Origin: Nanobdellota archaeon
GTDB lineage: Archaea; Nanobdellota; Nanobdellia; Woesearchaeales; GW2011-AR9
Reading direction: 5' to 3'
Length of the DNA stretch: 9,400 bases
Assembly (NCBI GenBank): GCA_030695605.1
Contig: JAUYQE010000087.1
Coordinates: 1-9,400 of the forward strand
Position numbers and translations under genes: made by a program. Every line of letters starts with the position of its first letter. Within the stretch, counting starts at the first letter, position 1. The notes under the pieces are model-generated. The model ran no database searches. It saw only the letters and a list, made by a program, of their open reading frames with translations, and was not told the origin of the DNA. Shown piece by piece: positions 1 to 6,592 of this stretch.

Positions 1-14
1 TCTCTGAGCAAACA

Positions 15-23
15 TTTTTAAAG
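15..23 (+). promoter_or_regulatory. TATA box for aIF2-alpha gene
   Basis: The AT-rich element TTTTTAAAG is centred about 26 nt before the ATG at 45. At the usual archaeal TATA-to-start distance of about 25 nt, transcription would begin at or next to the start codon, giving a leaderless mRNA. No Shine-Dalgarno motif stands before the ATG, which agrees with this. Confidence 0.5.
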
Positions 24-44
24 AAGATAAAGAAGAAAAAAAAC

Positions 45-827
45 ATGCTCTACTCCCGAAAAGGCTTCCCGGAACAGGATGAGATTCTGCTCTGCAAAGT
101 CACCAAGATGTTTCCCAATTCGGTGTTCGTCGATCTGCTCGAGTATGAAAACAAGCAGGGGATGATCCACATTTCGGAAATTGCCCCGGGAAGGATCCGC
201 AATCTGCGCGAGTATGTAGCACCCGACCGGCAGATCGTCTGCAAAGTGCTGCGGATCGATCGGGAAAAAGGGCACATCGACCTCAGCTTACGCCGGGTGA
301 ATTCTTCGGAGCGGCGGGGAAAGCTGGATGAAATCAAGCAAGAGCTCAAAGCAGAACAGCTGCTGAAGAATCTGGCTAAGAAGCTGAACAAGCCCGTCGA
401 AGAGCTGTATCAAAAGCTGCAAGAAAGTGTCTTGCAGGAATATCCCTATGTGCATACCTGCTTTAAAGAAGTGGCGACGGGCGAAGCAGACCTAGAGAAG
501 CTCGGCATCGAGAAGAAGCTGGCACAGGAATTAACCGCGGCTATTCTCGAAAAATTCAAGCCGCCCAAGGTGCTGCTGCGGGGGGGAATCACTCTGCACA
601 GCTACGCCAGCGATGGCGTGGAACGGATAAAAGCTTTGCTCACGGACCTTGAGAAGAGCTCGCCAACAATTCATATATTCTATCTAGGAGGCGGGCGCTT
701 TAAGATCACCATTGAAGATATAGATTACAAAGCCGCCGAGAAGATGCTGGCTCGGGTGCAGGAACGGCTGGAAAAGTTCACAGACAAATCGTCTACGGCC
801 ATTTTTGAACGGGAGAAGAAAGAGTAA
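45..827 (+). CDS. eif2a: Translation initiation factor aIF2, alpha subunit
   Basis: This is the alpha subunit of the heterotrimeric factor that brings initiator Met-tRNA to the small ribosomal subunit. The 260-residue product has the usual archaeal length. Residues about 9-84 form an S1/OB domain with the signature GMIHISEIAPGRIRN (39-53) and KGHIDLSLRRVN (75-86). A helical middle domain follows (about 90-175), then the C-terminal alpha/beta domain that contacts the gamma subunit (about 176-255). The position matching eukaryotic regulatory Ser51 is Ala47, while the Ser48 equivalent is kept as Ser44, so eIF2 kinase control of the eukaryotic kind is not expected. The frame stays open to the window's left edge, but ATG 45 matches the family N-terminus and lies about 26 nt after a TATA element. 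nop10 follows after 2 nt, a linkage common in archaea. Confidence 0.95.
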   Translation: MLYSRKGFPEQDEILLCKVTKMFPNSVFVDLLEYENKQGMIHISEIAPGRIRNLREYVAPDRQIVCKVLRIDREKGHIDLSLRRVNSSERRGKLDEIKQELKAEQLLKNLAKKLNKPVEELYQKLQESVLQEYPYVHTCFKEVATGEADLEKLGIEKKLAQELTAAILEKFKPPKVLLRGGITLHSYASDGVERIKALLTDLEKSSPTIHIFYLGGGRFKITIEDIDYKAAEKMLARVQERLEKFTDKSSTAIFEREKKE

Positions 828-829
828 AG

Positions 830-1012
830 ATGGCGACACCCCACATTAGAAAGTGCGACTCCTGCGGCAAGTACACGCTCAAAGAGCAGTGCCCTTCTTG
901 TGGCAGTTCGACCCTGCAGCCCCGGCCGCCGAAATTCTCGCCGGAAGATAAGTACGGGGACTATCGCCGGCAGGTGAAAAAAGAAGAGTTGAAGGAGAAA
1001 GGGCGGTATTGA
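830..1012 (+). CDS. nop10: H/ACA RNP protein Nop10
   Basis: Nop10 is a small core protein of archaeal H/ACA ribonucleoprotein particles. With Cbf5, Gar1 and L7Ae it carries out guide-directed pseudouridylation of rRNA; it also binds Cbf5 directly. The 60-residue product shows the archaeal zinc ribbon with Cys9, Cys12, Cys21 and Cys24, followed by the family signature RPPKFSPEDKYGDYRR (32-47) and a short charged C-terminal helix. The length is normal for the family. The ATG lies 2 nt after the aIF2-alpha stop, so it is almost certainly on the same transcript and may be translated by coupling. No other start fits, since the sequence begins exactly where the family does. Confidence 0.96.
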   Translation: MATPHIRKCDSCGKYTLKEQCPSCGSSTLQPRPPKFSPEDKYGDYRRQVKKEELKEKGRY

Positions 1013-1083
1013 TTTTATTGGTTATAGCAGGGAAGAATAAATAAAAAAGGGATGTGACAAGTTTCCGGTATAAAGAGTGAAAT
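1013..1083. terminator. Convergent intergenic stretch with likely terminators
   Basis: This 71-nt gap separates the nop10 stop from the stop of a minus-strand gene. On the minus strand the segment around 1040-1050 reads as a run of six T, then ATTTATTC, suiting archaeal oligo-T termination of the 72-residue gene's transcript. On the plus strand only the short TTTTATT at 1014-1020 is present. No stem-loop is evident, and none is required for archaeal termination. Confidence 0.4.
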
Positions 1084-1302
1084 CTATTTCTTTTGGAGCA
1101 GAGACCAGACAGCATAGACCAAAGCAAAAGATACTAAACTTGCACCAACAAATCCGCCAAAGGTTCCTGAAGGACAAGGACCTTCCTCACAAACAACAAG
1201 ACCACCCAACAAAAATATCCAAACCAAGTATCCCAAGACCGGCGCTAAAATTAAAGAAACTATTGTTTTCAGTGCTGTCGGCTTTAAATTCACTTTAAGC
1301 AT
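1084..1302 (-). CDS. Small two-helix membrane protein, unknown function
   Basis: The 72-residue product is predicted to be an integral membrane protein with two hydrophobic helices (about 13-36 and 48-68) and a positively charged N-terminus and C-terminal end (QKK). The connecting loop carries two cysteines, Cys38 and Cys43, in CEEGPCPSG; by the positive-inside rule the loop faces outward, where a disulfide would be possible. I do not recognise a family. The ATG starts 3 nt after the TAG of the upstream 246-residue gene on the same strand, so the two probably form an operon and this one may be translated by coupling, as no Shine-Dalgarno motif is visible. A membrane link with its anchored neighbour is inference. 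Confidence 0.7.
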   Translation of the reverse strand: MLKVNLKPTALKTIVSLILAPVLGYLVWIFLLGGLVVCEEGPCPSGTFGGFVGASLVSFALVYAVWSLLQKK

Positions 1303-1305
1303 TTT

Positions 1306-2046
1306 CTACTGCACCCGTAAATCCAATTCCCCGCCCGCCCGGACGCCTTTGACCGTCCCTTCGAGGGAAACTACTGTTCCATTCGCCATACGCAGCCCCA
1401 TATCACCAACGAACGAATAGAGGCTGACTTTGTCATTGCTCAGCTGATAACTTAATTTTTCTGCCACCGAAAGCTGCCCATTGCCGGCAGGGAATTCCAG
1501 GCTTTCCAGCTCAGCATTCTGCAACGATAAGGATTCATACCCCATCGCCGGGAAAGAGATGCTCAAGCCGTCTTTTGACGAGAAAGCCACGCCATTGACC
1601 TCAATGCGCCGAGCCGTGCCGTCCAGCGAAGCATCCCCAGCATCAAAGCCCAGCCGCCCGGCATAGTCTTCCAGCCGCAGCACGACACTGCCGCCATTGT
1701 TCACTTCCAGCACATCTTTGTTTACCGTAATCCGCTTGGCTAAATCCGCAAAATGGAATTCCAAGACTTCAGCTTTCATGTCCTGGTCAACAGGAGGAAC
1801 CCGATCAAAAGAAAGAACGACATCAATGGCTTTCCGAGAAGATTGGATCTCGTCGAGCTGCTGGTCTTCTGCAAATTGTACATCCCGGGAATCGTTCCTC
1901 AGCCCACCGATCACGGCGCTCGTTAAACTAAACCCTTGCTCTTTTTCGTTCATGAACAAGAGAAAAAGAATCCCGCCGATGAGCATCGTGCCGAGAAGCA
2001 AGTACATCCTGGTGTGATGCGGTGCGGGTGGGAGTCCTCCAGACAT
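1306..2046 (-). CDS. N-terminally membrane-anchored protein, unknown function
   Basis: This 246-residue protein has one hydrophobic segment near the N-terminus (about 14-32, after HHTR), with no signal-peptidase site or lipobox that I can see. It is probably a type II membrane protein with its body outside the cell. The body is polar, rich in Val, Leu, Gly and Asp, and looks beta-rich, with repeating patterns such as VVLRLEDYAGRLGFDAGD and TVVSLEGTVKGVRAG, which would fit a beta-sandwich or adhesion-like fold. No catalytic motif is evident and I cannot name a family. The ATG at 2046 is preceded on the minus strand by GAGGT about 6 nt upstream, which supports this start. The small two-helix membrane gene follows 3 nt later and is likely co-transcribed. 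Confidence 0.8.
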   Translation of the reverse strand: MSGGLPPAPHHTRMYLLLGTMLIGGILFLLFMNEKEQGFSLTSAVIGGLRNDSRDVQFAEDQQLDEIQSSRKAIDVVLSFDRVPPVDQDMKAEVLEFHFADLAKRITVNKDVLEVNNGGSVVLRLEDYAGRLGFDAGDASLDGTARRIEVNGVAFSSKDGLSISFPAMGYESLSLQNAELESLEFPAGNGQLSVAEKLSYQLSNDKVSLYSFVGDMGLRMANGTVVSLEGTVKGVRAGGELDLRVQ

Positions 2047-2162
2047 AGGAAATACCTCTTTTTTATAGTAATAATGTGGTATTAAATAGAGAAGCTTTCG
2101 TTAATAAGCTTTTTGGTGAGCAAACCTATAAACACCAAGAGCTTGAGAAAGAAGCAGCACTT

Positions 2163-2693
2163 CTAATCCAGCTCAATCACGGTACTTTTCTTATTCTTCG
2201 GAGGGGCATCTGGTCCTCCCATACCACCCATGCTCCCCCGGTTATCTTCCATCAGCTTTTCAATCAGTTCCATAATATACTGCGGATCATTGATATCTTT
2301 CAGCTCGAAAGCGTTGGTTGTCCCCCCTCCCCGAACGAAAATGGTCCCATAGCCCAGCAGGCGCTCCAGCCGATTTTGGTGTAGATTTATGTCCGGAACA
2401 AAGCCCAGCGGGCGGAAATAGACGTTCGTCTTAAACTGGCGGATAATGCCCAACACGACGATGAGCTTTTCCGGTGTTATGATATACCGAATGAGCTGGC
2501 GGGAAATCTCGGCATAGGCCACGCCCAGAAAGGCAAAGCCAAAGACAAAAGATCGAAATCCAGACGGAATAGCAATGCCCTTAATGGCGAGGATGCCGAG
2601 AGTGATCAACAGGAAAAGGCCGCAGCCATATTCAACGAGAAATGCTTTGCGGGAACGCCGCAGCACAATGACAATATCCTCCTCTTTTTCCAC
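2163..2693 (-). CDS. Membrane protein with C-terminal bacterial-type PH domain
   Basis: The 176-residue product has a short polar N-terminus, two membrane helices (about 22-40 and 46-62), then a PH-like beta domain of the bPH_2/DUF304 kind (about 66-150). The latter shows the typical opening RYIITPEKLIVVLGII, a middle RPLGFVPDINLHQNRLERLLGYGTIFV, and a closing helix DPQYIMELIEKLM. A Gly/Met- and Lys-rich tail ends the protein. Such domains in bacteria and archaea are membrane-associated and mostly uncharacterised. I chose GTG 2693 because it lies about 27 nt from a TATA box, as in the leaderless genes nearby. An ATG at 2747 in the same frame would add 18 residues encoded across that TATA box, and longer versions run antisense into the glycosylase gene; both are less likely. 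Confidence 0.8.
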   Translation of the reverse strand: MEKEEDIVIVLRRSRKAFLVEYGCGLFLLITLGILAIKGIAIPSGFRSFVFGFAFLGVAYAEISRQLIRYIITPEKLIVVLGIIRQFKTNVYFRPLGFVPDINLHQNRLERLLGYGTIFVRGGGTTNAFELKDINDPQYIMELIEKLMEDNRGSMGGMGGPDAPPKNKKSTVIELD

Positions 2694-2715
2694 GGAATGG
2701 TGAGGGGAATAAAAC

Positions 2716-2724
2716 TTTATATAC
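2716..2724. promoter_or_regulatory. Shared divergent TATA box
   Basis: TTTATATAC on the plus strand reads GTATATAAA on the minus strand. Its centre near 2720 lies about 26 nt before the glycosylase ATG (2746, plus) and about 27 nt before the GTG of the PH-domain gene (2693, minus). There is no second TATA-like element in this 52-nt space, so one TBP site probably serves both directions, with flanking BRE sequence setting the balance. Both messages would be leaderless. Confidence 0.6.
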
Positions 2725-2745
2725 TTTGTGGCGTTCTTTTGACCC

Positions 2746-3555
2746 ATGCCCGAATTGCCGGAAGCCGAGACCATCGTGCAGCAATTGCGGCGGAAAGTGG
2801 TCGGAAAAGCGATCGCTTCGGTGGTGGTGAGGGACCGGAAAATTGCCGATGCCCGACTGCCCGGCATAAAAAGTGCAAAGATCAGCGGCGTTTCCCGCAA
2901 AGGAAAAGCAATAATTCTAGAATTGGAGAAAGAGCGGTTTGTGCTCATCCGCCTGGGCATGACCGGGCATTTTCATTATTATCTAAAAGGAGCGGCTTCC
3001 CCTGCAGAAGAACAGAAGTATGAGGTAGTAGCATTCTCTTTTCACGACGGTTCTCTGCTGAGCTACAATGACATCCGGCGCTTCGGGCGGGTGCAGCTCT
3101 TCCTCTCCAAAGAAACTGTCCGGAAAGCTCTGGCAAAATTAGGCATTGATGTGCTATCTTCGGCATTTACGCTGGCGGTCTTCAGAAAACTGCTAGAGAA
3201 GCGGAATAAAACGACGATAAAGATGGCGCTGATGGACCAGGCTTTGCTCTCCGGCATCGGCAACATTTATGCGCAGGAAGCGCTCTATCGGGCGCGCATC
3301 GATCCCCGCAGGAAGATCAGCACGCTTTCTGCTGCAGAAGTAAAGAAGCTTTATGCGGCAATCATCGGCGTGTTACGGCTAGCAGTCAAAAAGCATGGGA
3401 CAACCGTCGAGAATTATGTGCATATCGAAGGCTCGGGCGGCTTTCAACACTACTTGCAAGTCTATCAAAGAGAAAAATGCCCAAAAGGGCATCCGTTGAA
3501 AAAAGAATATATCGGAGGAAGAGGAACATCGTATTGTACGACGTGCCAGAGGTGA
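2746..3555 (+). CDS. mutM: Formamidopyrimidine-DNA glycosylase (MutM/Fpg)
   Basis: This base-excision repair enzyme removes oxidised purines such as 8-oxoguanine and formamidopyrimidines and cuts the backbone by beta/delta-elimination. The 269 residues match the family length. The N-terminus MPELPEAETI gives the catalytic Pro2 and Glu3. Lys54 (RKGKAIILEL) is the conserved lysine; Met72, Arg111 and Phe113 form the strand-opening triad. The helix-two-turn-helix is LLSGIGNIYAQEALYRARIDP (about 168-187), with Asn173. The zinc finger near the C-terminus is Cys245-x3-His249...Cys264-x2-Cys267, where His replaces the usual second Cys; Arg259 in GGRGT is kept. All catalytic residues are present, so it should be active. 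Fpg is mainly bacterial, so ancient transfer is plausible (inference). A small hydrolase gene follows 3 nt after the stop. Confidence 0.95.
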   Translation: MPELPEAETIVQQLRRKVVGKAIASVVVRDRKIADARLPGIKSAKISGVSRKGKAIILELEKERFVLIRLGMTGHFHYYLKGAASPAEEQKYEVVAFSFHDGSLLSYNDIRRFGRVQLFLSKETVRKALAKLGIDVLSSAFTLAVFRKLLEKRNKTTIKMALMDQALLSGIGNIYAQEALYRARIDPRRKISTLSAAEVKKLYAAIIGVLRLAVKKHGTTVENYVHIEGSGGFQHYLQVYQREKCPKGHPLKKEYIGGRGTSYCTTCQR

Positions 3556-3558
3556 ACA

Positions 3559-4134
3559 ATGGGCAGAGTTGTTTATATCATCCCGGGATTTGGACAAAAA
3601 ACCGCTCTTCCCGAGTATCAGAACGTCATAAAGCTTTTCAAAGCTCACCAGTTTCAAACGATCCCTGTTAAAATTTCCTGGAAACATAAAGTGATGCGTG
3701 ATTATGTGGAACAATTTCTTAGCCAACTCCAACACCATAAAAGCGATGAGGTCGCACTGTTTGGTTTTTCTTTCGGAGCCATGATTGCGCTTATTGCCGC
3801 AGTAAAGATTAAGCCAAAGATGCTTTTTCTCTGCTCGCTATCCCCCTATTTCAAAGAAGACCTGAGAACTCTCAAAAAATCATGGAAGGACTATTTTGGC
3901 AAACGCAGGATGAAAGACTTTCAACGATTCTCTTTCAAGGCGTTAGCTAAAGAGATACGATGTAAAACCGTTCTTATCATCGGAGAAAAAGAGGGGGAAG
4001 CGTTGCTAAGAAGAGTAAAAGACGCTCGTAAACGAATCAAAAACGCAAAGCTCATTAGCGTCAAAGGCGCAAAACATAACTTTGCCCAGAAAGAATATCA
4101 CCGAAAGCTCCAAGAGCTTATCTTGGGGTGTTGA
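3559..4134 (+). CDS. Small alpha/beta-hydrolase-fold protein
   Basis: The 191-residue product resembles a compact, lid-less alpha/beta hydrolase. The first strand and oxyanion turn are VVYIIPGFG (4-12). The nucleophile elbow is GFSFGA (69-74), making Ser71 the likely nucleophile. A later strand TVLIIGEKEGE (137-147) offers Glu143 or Glu145 as the acid where Asp is more usual, and His173 in KGAKHNF is the likely catalytic histidine. The core is small for an esterase, so the substrate cannot be named. The ATG is 3 nt after the mutM stop, with AGAGGTGA overlapping that stop as Shine-Dalgarno, so the gene is the second member of the mutM transcript. A functional link to DNA repair is not evident. 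It runs convergently into the MNT gene, 17 nt away. Confidence 0.75.
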   Translation: MGRVVYIIPGFGQKTALPEYQNVIKLFKAHQFQTIPVKISWKHKVMRDYVEQFLSQLQHHKSDEVALFGFSFGAMIALIAAVKIKPKMLFLCSLSPYFKEDLRTLKKSWKDYFGKRRMKDFQRFSFKALAKEIRCKTVLIIGEKEGEALLRRVKDARKRIKNAKLISVKGAKHNFAQKEYHRKLQELILGC

Positions 4135-4151
4135 CTATCCAAATCGGATTT

Positions 4152-4475
4152 CTACGACACTGCTAACTCAATCCCTTCTCGAACCGCTTCTTGGATAACG
4201 CCTTTCCTCTGCTTCTTCTCTTTAAACTCTTCAGGAGTAAGACCAATCAGATCCATGGGAACGGAAACCCCTCTTTTTAGGTGGTAGAGCTGCACCATCC
4301 TCTCGTAGAACTGAATCTTCTTAAAGCGGGGGGAAACGACAATGATGTCATAATCGCTTCCCGCTCTCGGATGCCCCTTTGCTTGAGAGCCAAAAAGGAT
4401 TATTTTTTCGGGCTGATATTTTTTTTGGACACGCTTCAGGAAAAGTACTATCGGCTTAATTTTTCTTGAATCCAT
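4152..4475 (-). CDS. MNT-type nucleotidyltransferase (HEPN/MNT pair)
   Basis: This is a minimal nucleotidyltransferase of the pol-beta superfamily, 107 residues. The active-site pattern is ILFGSQAKGHPRAGSDYDII (26-45): Gly29-Ser30, then Asp41 and Asp43 as metal ligands, with the third acidic residue likely Asp75 in VPMDLIGLT. The C-terminal EEFKEKKQRKGVIQEAVREG helix region is also typical. Proteins of this kind are encoded beside HEPN proteins; in studied pairs they act as antitoxins, some by adding AMP to the HEPN partner. The partner lies just upstream on the same strand. The ATG at 4475 has GAAGGAGGC about 7-8 nt before it, a good Shine-Dalgarno, and overlaps the region that would have encoded the HEPN C-terminus. 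All catalytic residues are present. Confidence 0.85.
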   Translation of the reverse strand: MDSRKIKPIVLFLKRVQKKYQPEKIILFGSQAKGHPRAGSDYDIIVVSPRFKKIQFYERMVQLYHLKRGVSVPMDLIGLTPEEFKEKKQRKGVIQEAVREGIELAVS

Positions 4476-4834
4476 TGTGAAGCCTCCTTCGCCAACTGAA
4501 GAAACTCTTACCCCTGTTCTTGGGTATAAAAATGTGCAGGAATGGTCTGGGCTACTCCGGGATAGCGAGAAACAAGGTAGGTGGGCGTTAACACTTCAGC
4601 AATTTTCTTAATTCTTGCAGGAGCATGAACGTACTCGCAAAGAAGGGTAAGATCATGAATACGGGGAATTTTTTCCCCGAGCCGAAGGAGATACGCTTTA
4701 AGCGCTTTCTCGACAGCCTGTTGGGAGAATTGAGCTGTTACAAAAGGATGTTTGGAGAGATTGTCTTGGGCAACCTGCAAATCGGCTTTAGCCTGCTCCC
4801 ACCAATCAGAAACTTGTGAGTCGGTTATTGACAT
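4448..4834 (-). pseudogene. HEPN-domain protein, C-terminus cut by in-frame TAA
   Basis: This is the HEPN partner of the MNT gene, probably a ribonuclease-like or substrate-binding helical protein. From ATG 4834 the frame runs 108 residues to TAA at 4510-4508. It shows the family core DWWEQAKADLQVAQDNL (10-26), FSQQAVEKALKAYLL (36-50), IPRIHDLTLL (56-65) and LTPTYLVSRYPG (82-93). Beyond the TAA the same frame continues with EFLQLAKEASQWIQEKLSR and ends at TAG 4450-4448. That segment is what the family's last helix should look like, and the total of about 128 residues is the usual length. A single change, for example GAA to TAA, would explain the break. The short product may still fold; a sequencing error is also possible. 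The intact frame would overlap the MNT start by 28 nt. No R-x4-6-H motif of active HEPN toxins is visible. Confidence 0.75.
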
Positions 4835-4856
4835 ATGTTTTCAGATGTTGTTATGC

Positions 4857-4864
4857 TATATAAA
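4857..4864 (-). promoter_or_regulatory. TATA box for HEPN/MNT transcript
   Basis: The element TATATAAA (plus strand), or TTTATATA on the minus strand, is centred about 26 nt before the HEPN ATG at 4834, implying a leaderless start. It could also fire rightwards, but no start codon lies at the matching distance on the plus strand. Confidence 0.55.
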
Positions 4865-4919
4865 TTCTAATCTCTCTAATTGCAGGAAAACACAATATCC
4901 CCAGTCATGTTGCGACAAC

Positions 4920-4927
4920 TTTTTAAA
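4920..4927 (+). promoter_or_regulatory. Possible TATA box for DUF4349 gene
   Basis: TTTTTAAA is centred near 4924, about 29 nt before the GTG at 4953. This is the spacing seen at other starts in this window. The GTG also has AGGAGAG upstream at 4942-4948, so either leaderless or leadered translation is possible. Confidence 0.35.
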
Positions 4928-4952
4928 GAGAGGTCTGCTTCAGGAGAGAGTC

Positions 4953-5822
4953 GTGAGCTTCAAAAACCAATTCCAAAAACTGAAAGAGAACTGGCTGCTG
5001 ATCCTGCTGGTGCTTCTCGTCGTTTTCTTCGTGCCGGCTTTAAGCGGCCTGCAGCAAGGGTTGTCCAGCGTTGGCAGCTTTGAGCGGTCTTTTGGAGAAG
5101 CCCAGATTGCGGGAACCAAGATGGGTTCGCCGATTTATGATGGCGGCGGCTTTGCGCCGGAAGCGACAGATCGAAAAATCACGAAGACTGCTTCTCTTTC
5201 GACAGAAGTAGAGCAGGGAACCTTCAAAGATACAGAAAGCCAATTAAAAAATGTTATTGGAGCTGCCGATGCGTTCTTGTTGAATGAAAATGTCCAGAAA
5301 TATGGCTCGGAAAGAAAAGCCTATTACTCGGGTAATTACTATATCAAAGTTGAAGCCAGCAAATATGCGGCCGTTACGGCGCAGCTCCGGCAAATCGGCG
5401 ACGTCCAGTTCTTTCAGGAAAGCGCTGAAGATATCACCGAGCAATTTACGGATGTGCAGATTGAATTGGAGACGGAGCGCGAGCGCTTGCGGCGGTATCA
5501 ACAGATGTTTGCCGAAGCCACAACGGTTTCCGAAAAAATTGAATTGAACGACCGCATCTTTGACCAGGAACGAAGAATAAAATATCTGGAAGAGCAGCTG
5601 GAAAACGTGGGAACGCAGGTGGATTATTCGACGCTCTCCGTGACGATAACGGAAAAGCGCTCGGCGTATGCGGGCGTGGTGTTTGTGAAATTCTCGGAAT
5701 TGGTGGCCAGTCTGATAGAAAGCGTGAATGGCGTGCTGCAGCTGCTGGTGGCCGTGCTGCCGTATGCGGTGGTTATCATCATAGGATGGCTGGTGGTAAA
5801 GAAAGTAAAGAAGAAGAAGTAG
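4953..5822 (+). CDS. DUF4349 family membrane protein
   Basis: The 289-residue protein matches the DUF4349 layout. A short basic N-terminus (FKNQFQKLKENW) leads into a membrane helix (about 15-31). A large extracytoplasmic domain follows, opening with RKITKTASLSTEVEQG (74-89). Its middle is a coiled coil (about 165-217) with DITEQFTDVQIELETERERL and DRIFDQERRIKYLEEQL, then VDYSTLSVTITEK. A second membrane helix (about 265-283) ends in the cytoplasmic tail KKVKKKK. The molecular role of the family is not known; bacterial members are often lipoproteins, but no lipobox Cys is present here. I chose GTG 4953 because it gives the expected N-terminus and has an AGGAGAG motif; longer versions run antisense through the HEPN gene. 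It converges on the phosphoesterase gene with a 7-nt gap. Confidence 0.88.
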   Translation: MSFKNQFQKLKENWLLILLVLLVVFFVPALSGLQQGLSSVGSFERSFGEAQIAGTKMGSPIYDGGGFAPEATDRKITKTASLSTEVEQGTFKDTESQLKNVIGAADAFLLNENVQKYGSERKAYYSGNYYIKVEASKYAAVTAQLRQIGDVQFFQESAEDITEQFTDVQIELETERERLRRYQQMFAEATTVSEKIELNDRIFDQERRIKYLEEQLENVGTQVDYSTLSVTITEKRSAYAGVVFVKFSELVASLIESVNGVLQLLVAVLPYAVVIIIGWLVVKKVKKKK

Positions 5823-5829
5823 AAAAACA

Positions 5830-6543
5830 CTACAGTACGTTTCTGTCTTTAAACTCCCCCGCCTTCCCAAACGCAAATACGTTCTCTTTTCCCACGATAA
5901 ACACGTCAAATCTCTTGATGGCCGTCAAGAAGGGGCTGAGCAGCTGCTCTTTCAGAATATCCGTGCCTTCGAGCAGCGGATTAAAGCTGGGCATGACGAT
6001 GAGCTCTTTCCGTTTCCATTTCCCCCGCAGGAAGCATTTGTATTTCTCCTTTTTGCTGCCCTCGCGCAGCGTAACGGCAGGATGCTCGTGGCCGATGATG
6101 AGCCGTTTCGCATCAGTTTTGATTAAAGCGTCGCCATGGACAATGAGCGTATCGCCAAGGCGAAGCTCTTTCACGACGTCCACGCCTTTCCGTTCTGCCA
6201 GCGGGCCGATGATGACATCATGATTCCCTTTGACAATGATAATTTTCTTCGTATGTTCTGCAAGAAAGTCAAAAAAAGCTAAAATCTCTTTCCATTCCTG
6301 CCGCAGGATGCGGCCAAACTCATGCTTCAGGTCACCATTGATGACCAGTGTTTCTGGCTGTACCTGTTGGAAAATGTGCTGGAGCATCTGTTGGATTTCC
6401 CGGAGCTGAAACCTGGGCACCAGAACGCCTTTCTGCTGCAAGGCTTCCTCATAGCCGATGTGCAGGTCGTTGATAAGAAGCAGCTTTTCCGCTTCCCACC
6501 AAAGGGCCAGATCAATAATGCGAAGTCCTTTGCTGATGTCCAT
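5830..6543 (-). CDS. ICC-like metallophosphoesterase (COG1407 type)
   Basis: This is a calcineurin-like metallophosphoesterase of the archaeal ICC-like/SbcD-related type, 237 residues. All five metal-binding motifs are visible: D26-x-H28 (NDLHIGYE), G70-D71 (NGDLKHEF), G106-N107-H108-D109, H136-G137-D138 (VHGDAL), and G151-H152-E153-H154 (IIGHEHP). The late VMPSFNPLLEGTDIL (183-197) is also typical of this group. The natural substrate is unproven; relatives are often encoded near the Lhr-type helicase and are suspected of acting on nucleic acids. No helicase gene is in this window. The ATG at 6543 lies about 27 nt from a TATA box and has no Shine-Dalgarno, so a leaderless message is likely. 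It ends 7 nt from the DUF4349 stop. Confidence 0.92.
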   Translation of the reverse strand: MDISKGLRIIDLALWWEAEKLLLINDLHIGYEEALQQKGVLVPRFQLREIQQMLQHIFQQVQPETLVINGDLKHEFGRILRQEWKEILAFFDFLAEHTKKIIIVKGNHDVIIGPLAERKGVDVVKELRLGDTLIVHGDALIKTDAKRLIIGHEHPAVTLREGSKKEKYKCFLRGKWKRKELIVMPSFNPLLEGTDILKEQLLSPFLTAIKRFDVFIVGKENVFAFGKAGEFKDRNVL

Positions 6544-6566
6544 ATCGCGCGATGGAAGAAGAAATC

Positions 6567-6575
6567 TTTATAAAA
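6567..6575. promoter_or_regulatory. TATA box, minus-strand phosphoesterase and perhaps rightward RNA
   Basis: TTTATAAAA is centred near 6570-6571. It stands about 27 nt from the phosphoesterase ATG (6543, minus). The sequence is nearly palindromic, so it could also start rightward transcription near 6595-6600, exactly where a possible structured RNA begins ahead of the tRNA gene. Confidence 0.5.
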
Positions 6576-6592
6576 CTACACACTTCCAAGCA

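Noticed and set aside
1..21. A frame ending SLSKHF and TAA at 19-21, possibly the end of an upstream ribosomal gene such as S27e, which often precedes aIF2-alpha.
   Set aside because: Six residues cannot identify a gene, and the stop overlaps the TATA element assigned to aIF2-alpha.
2076..2384. Plus-strand GTG-start frame of 102 codons whose first 30 residues look protein-like (GTG, then LNREAFVNKLFGEQ).
   Set aside because: Most of it runs antisense through the PH-domain gene, it has no promoter or Shine-Dalgarno, and only about 87 nt are free intergenic sequence. A gene remnant cannot be excluded, but support is too thin.
2694..2960. Longer versions of the PH-domain protein starting at ATG 2747 or 2960.
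   Set aside because: The 2960 start is antisense to mutM. The 2747 start would translate the shared TATA box; GTG 2693 fits the leaderless spacing better.
4752..4952. N-terminal extension of the DUF4349 frame.
   Set aside because: It overlaps the HEPN gene antisense and crosses the promoter region; GTG 4953 begins the expected basic segment and membrane helix.
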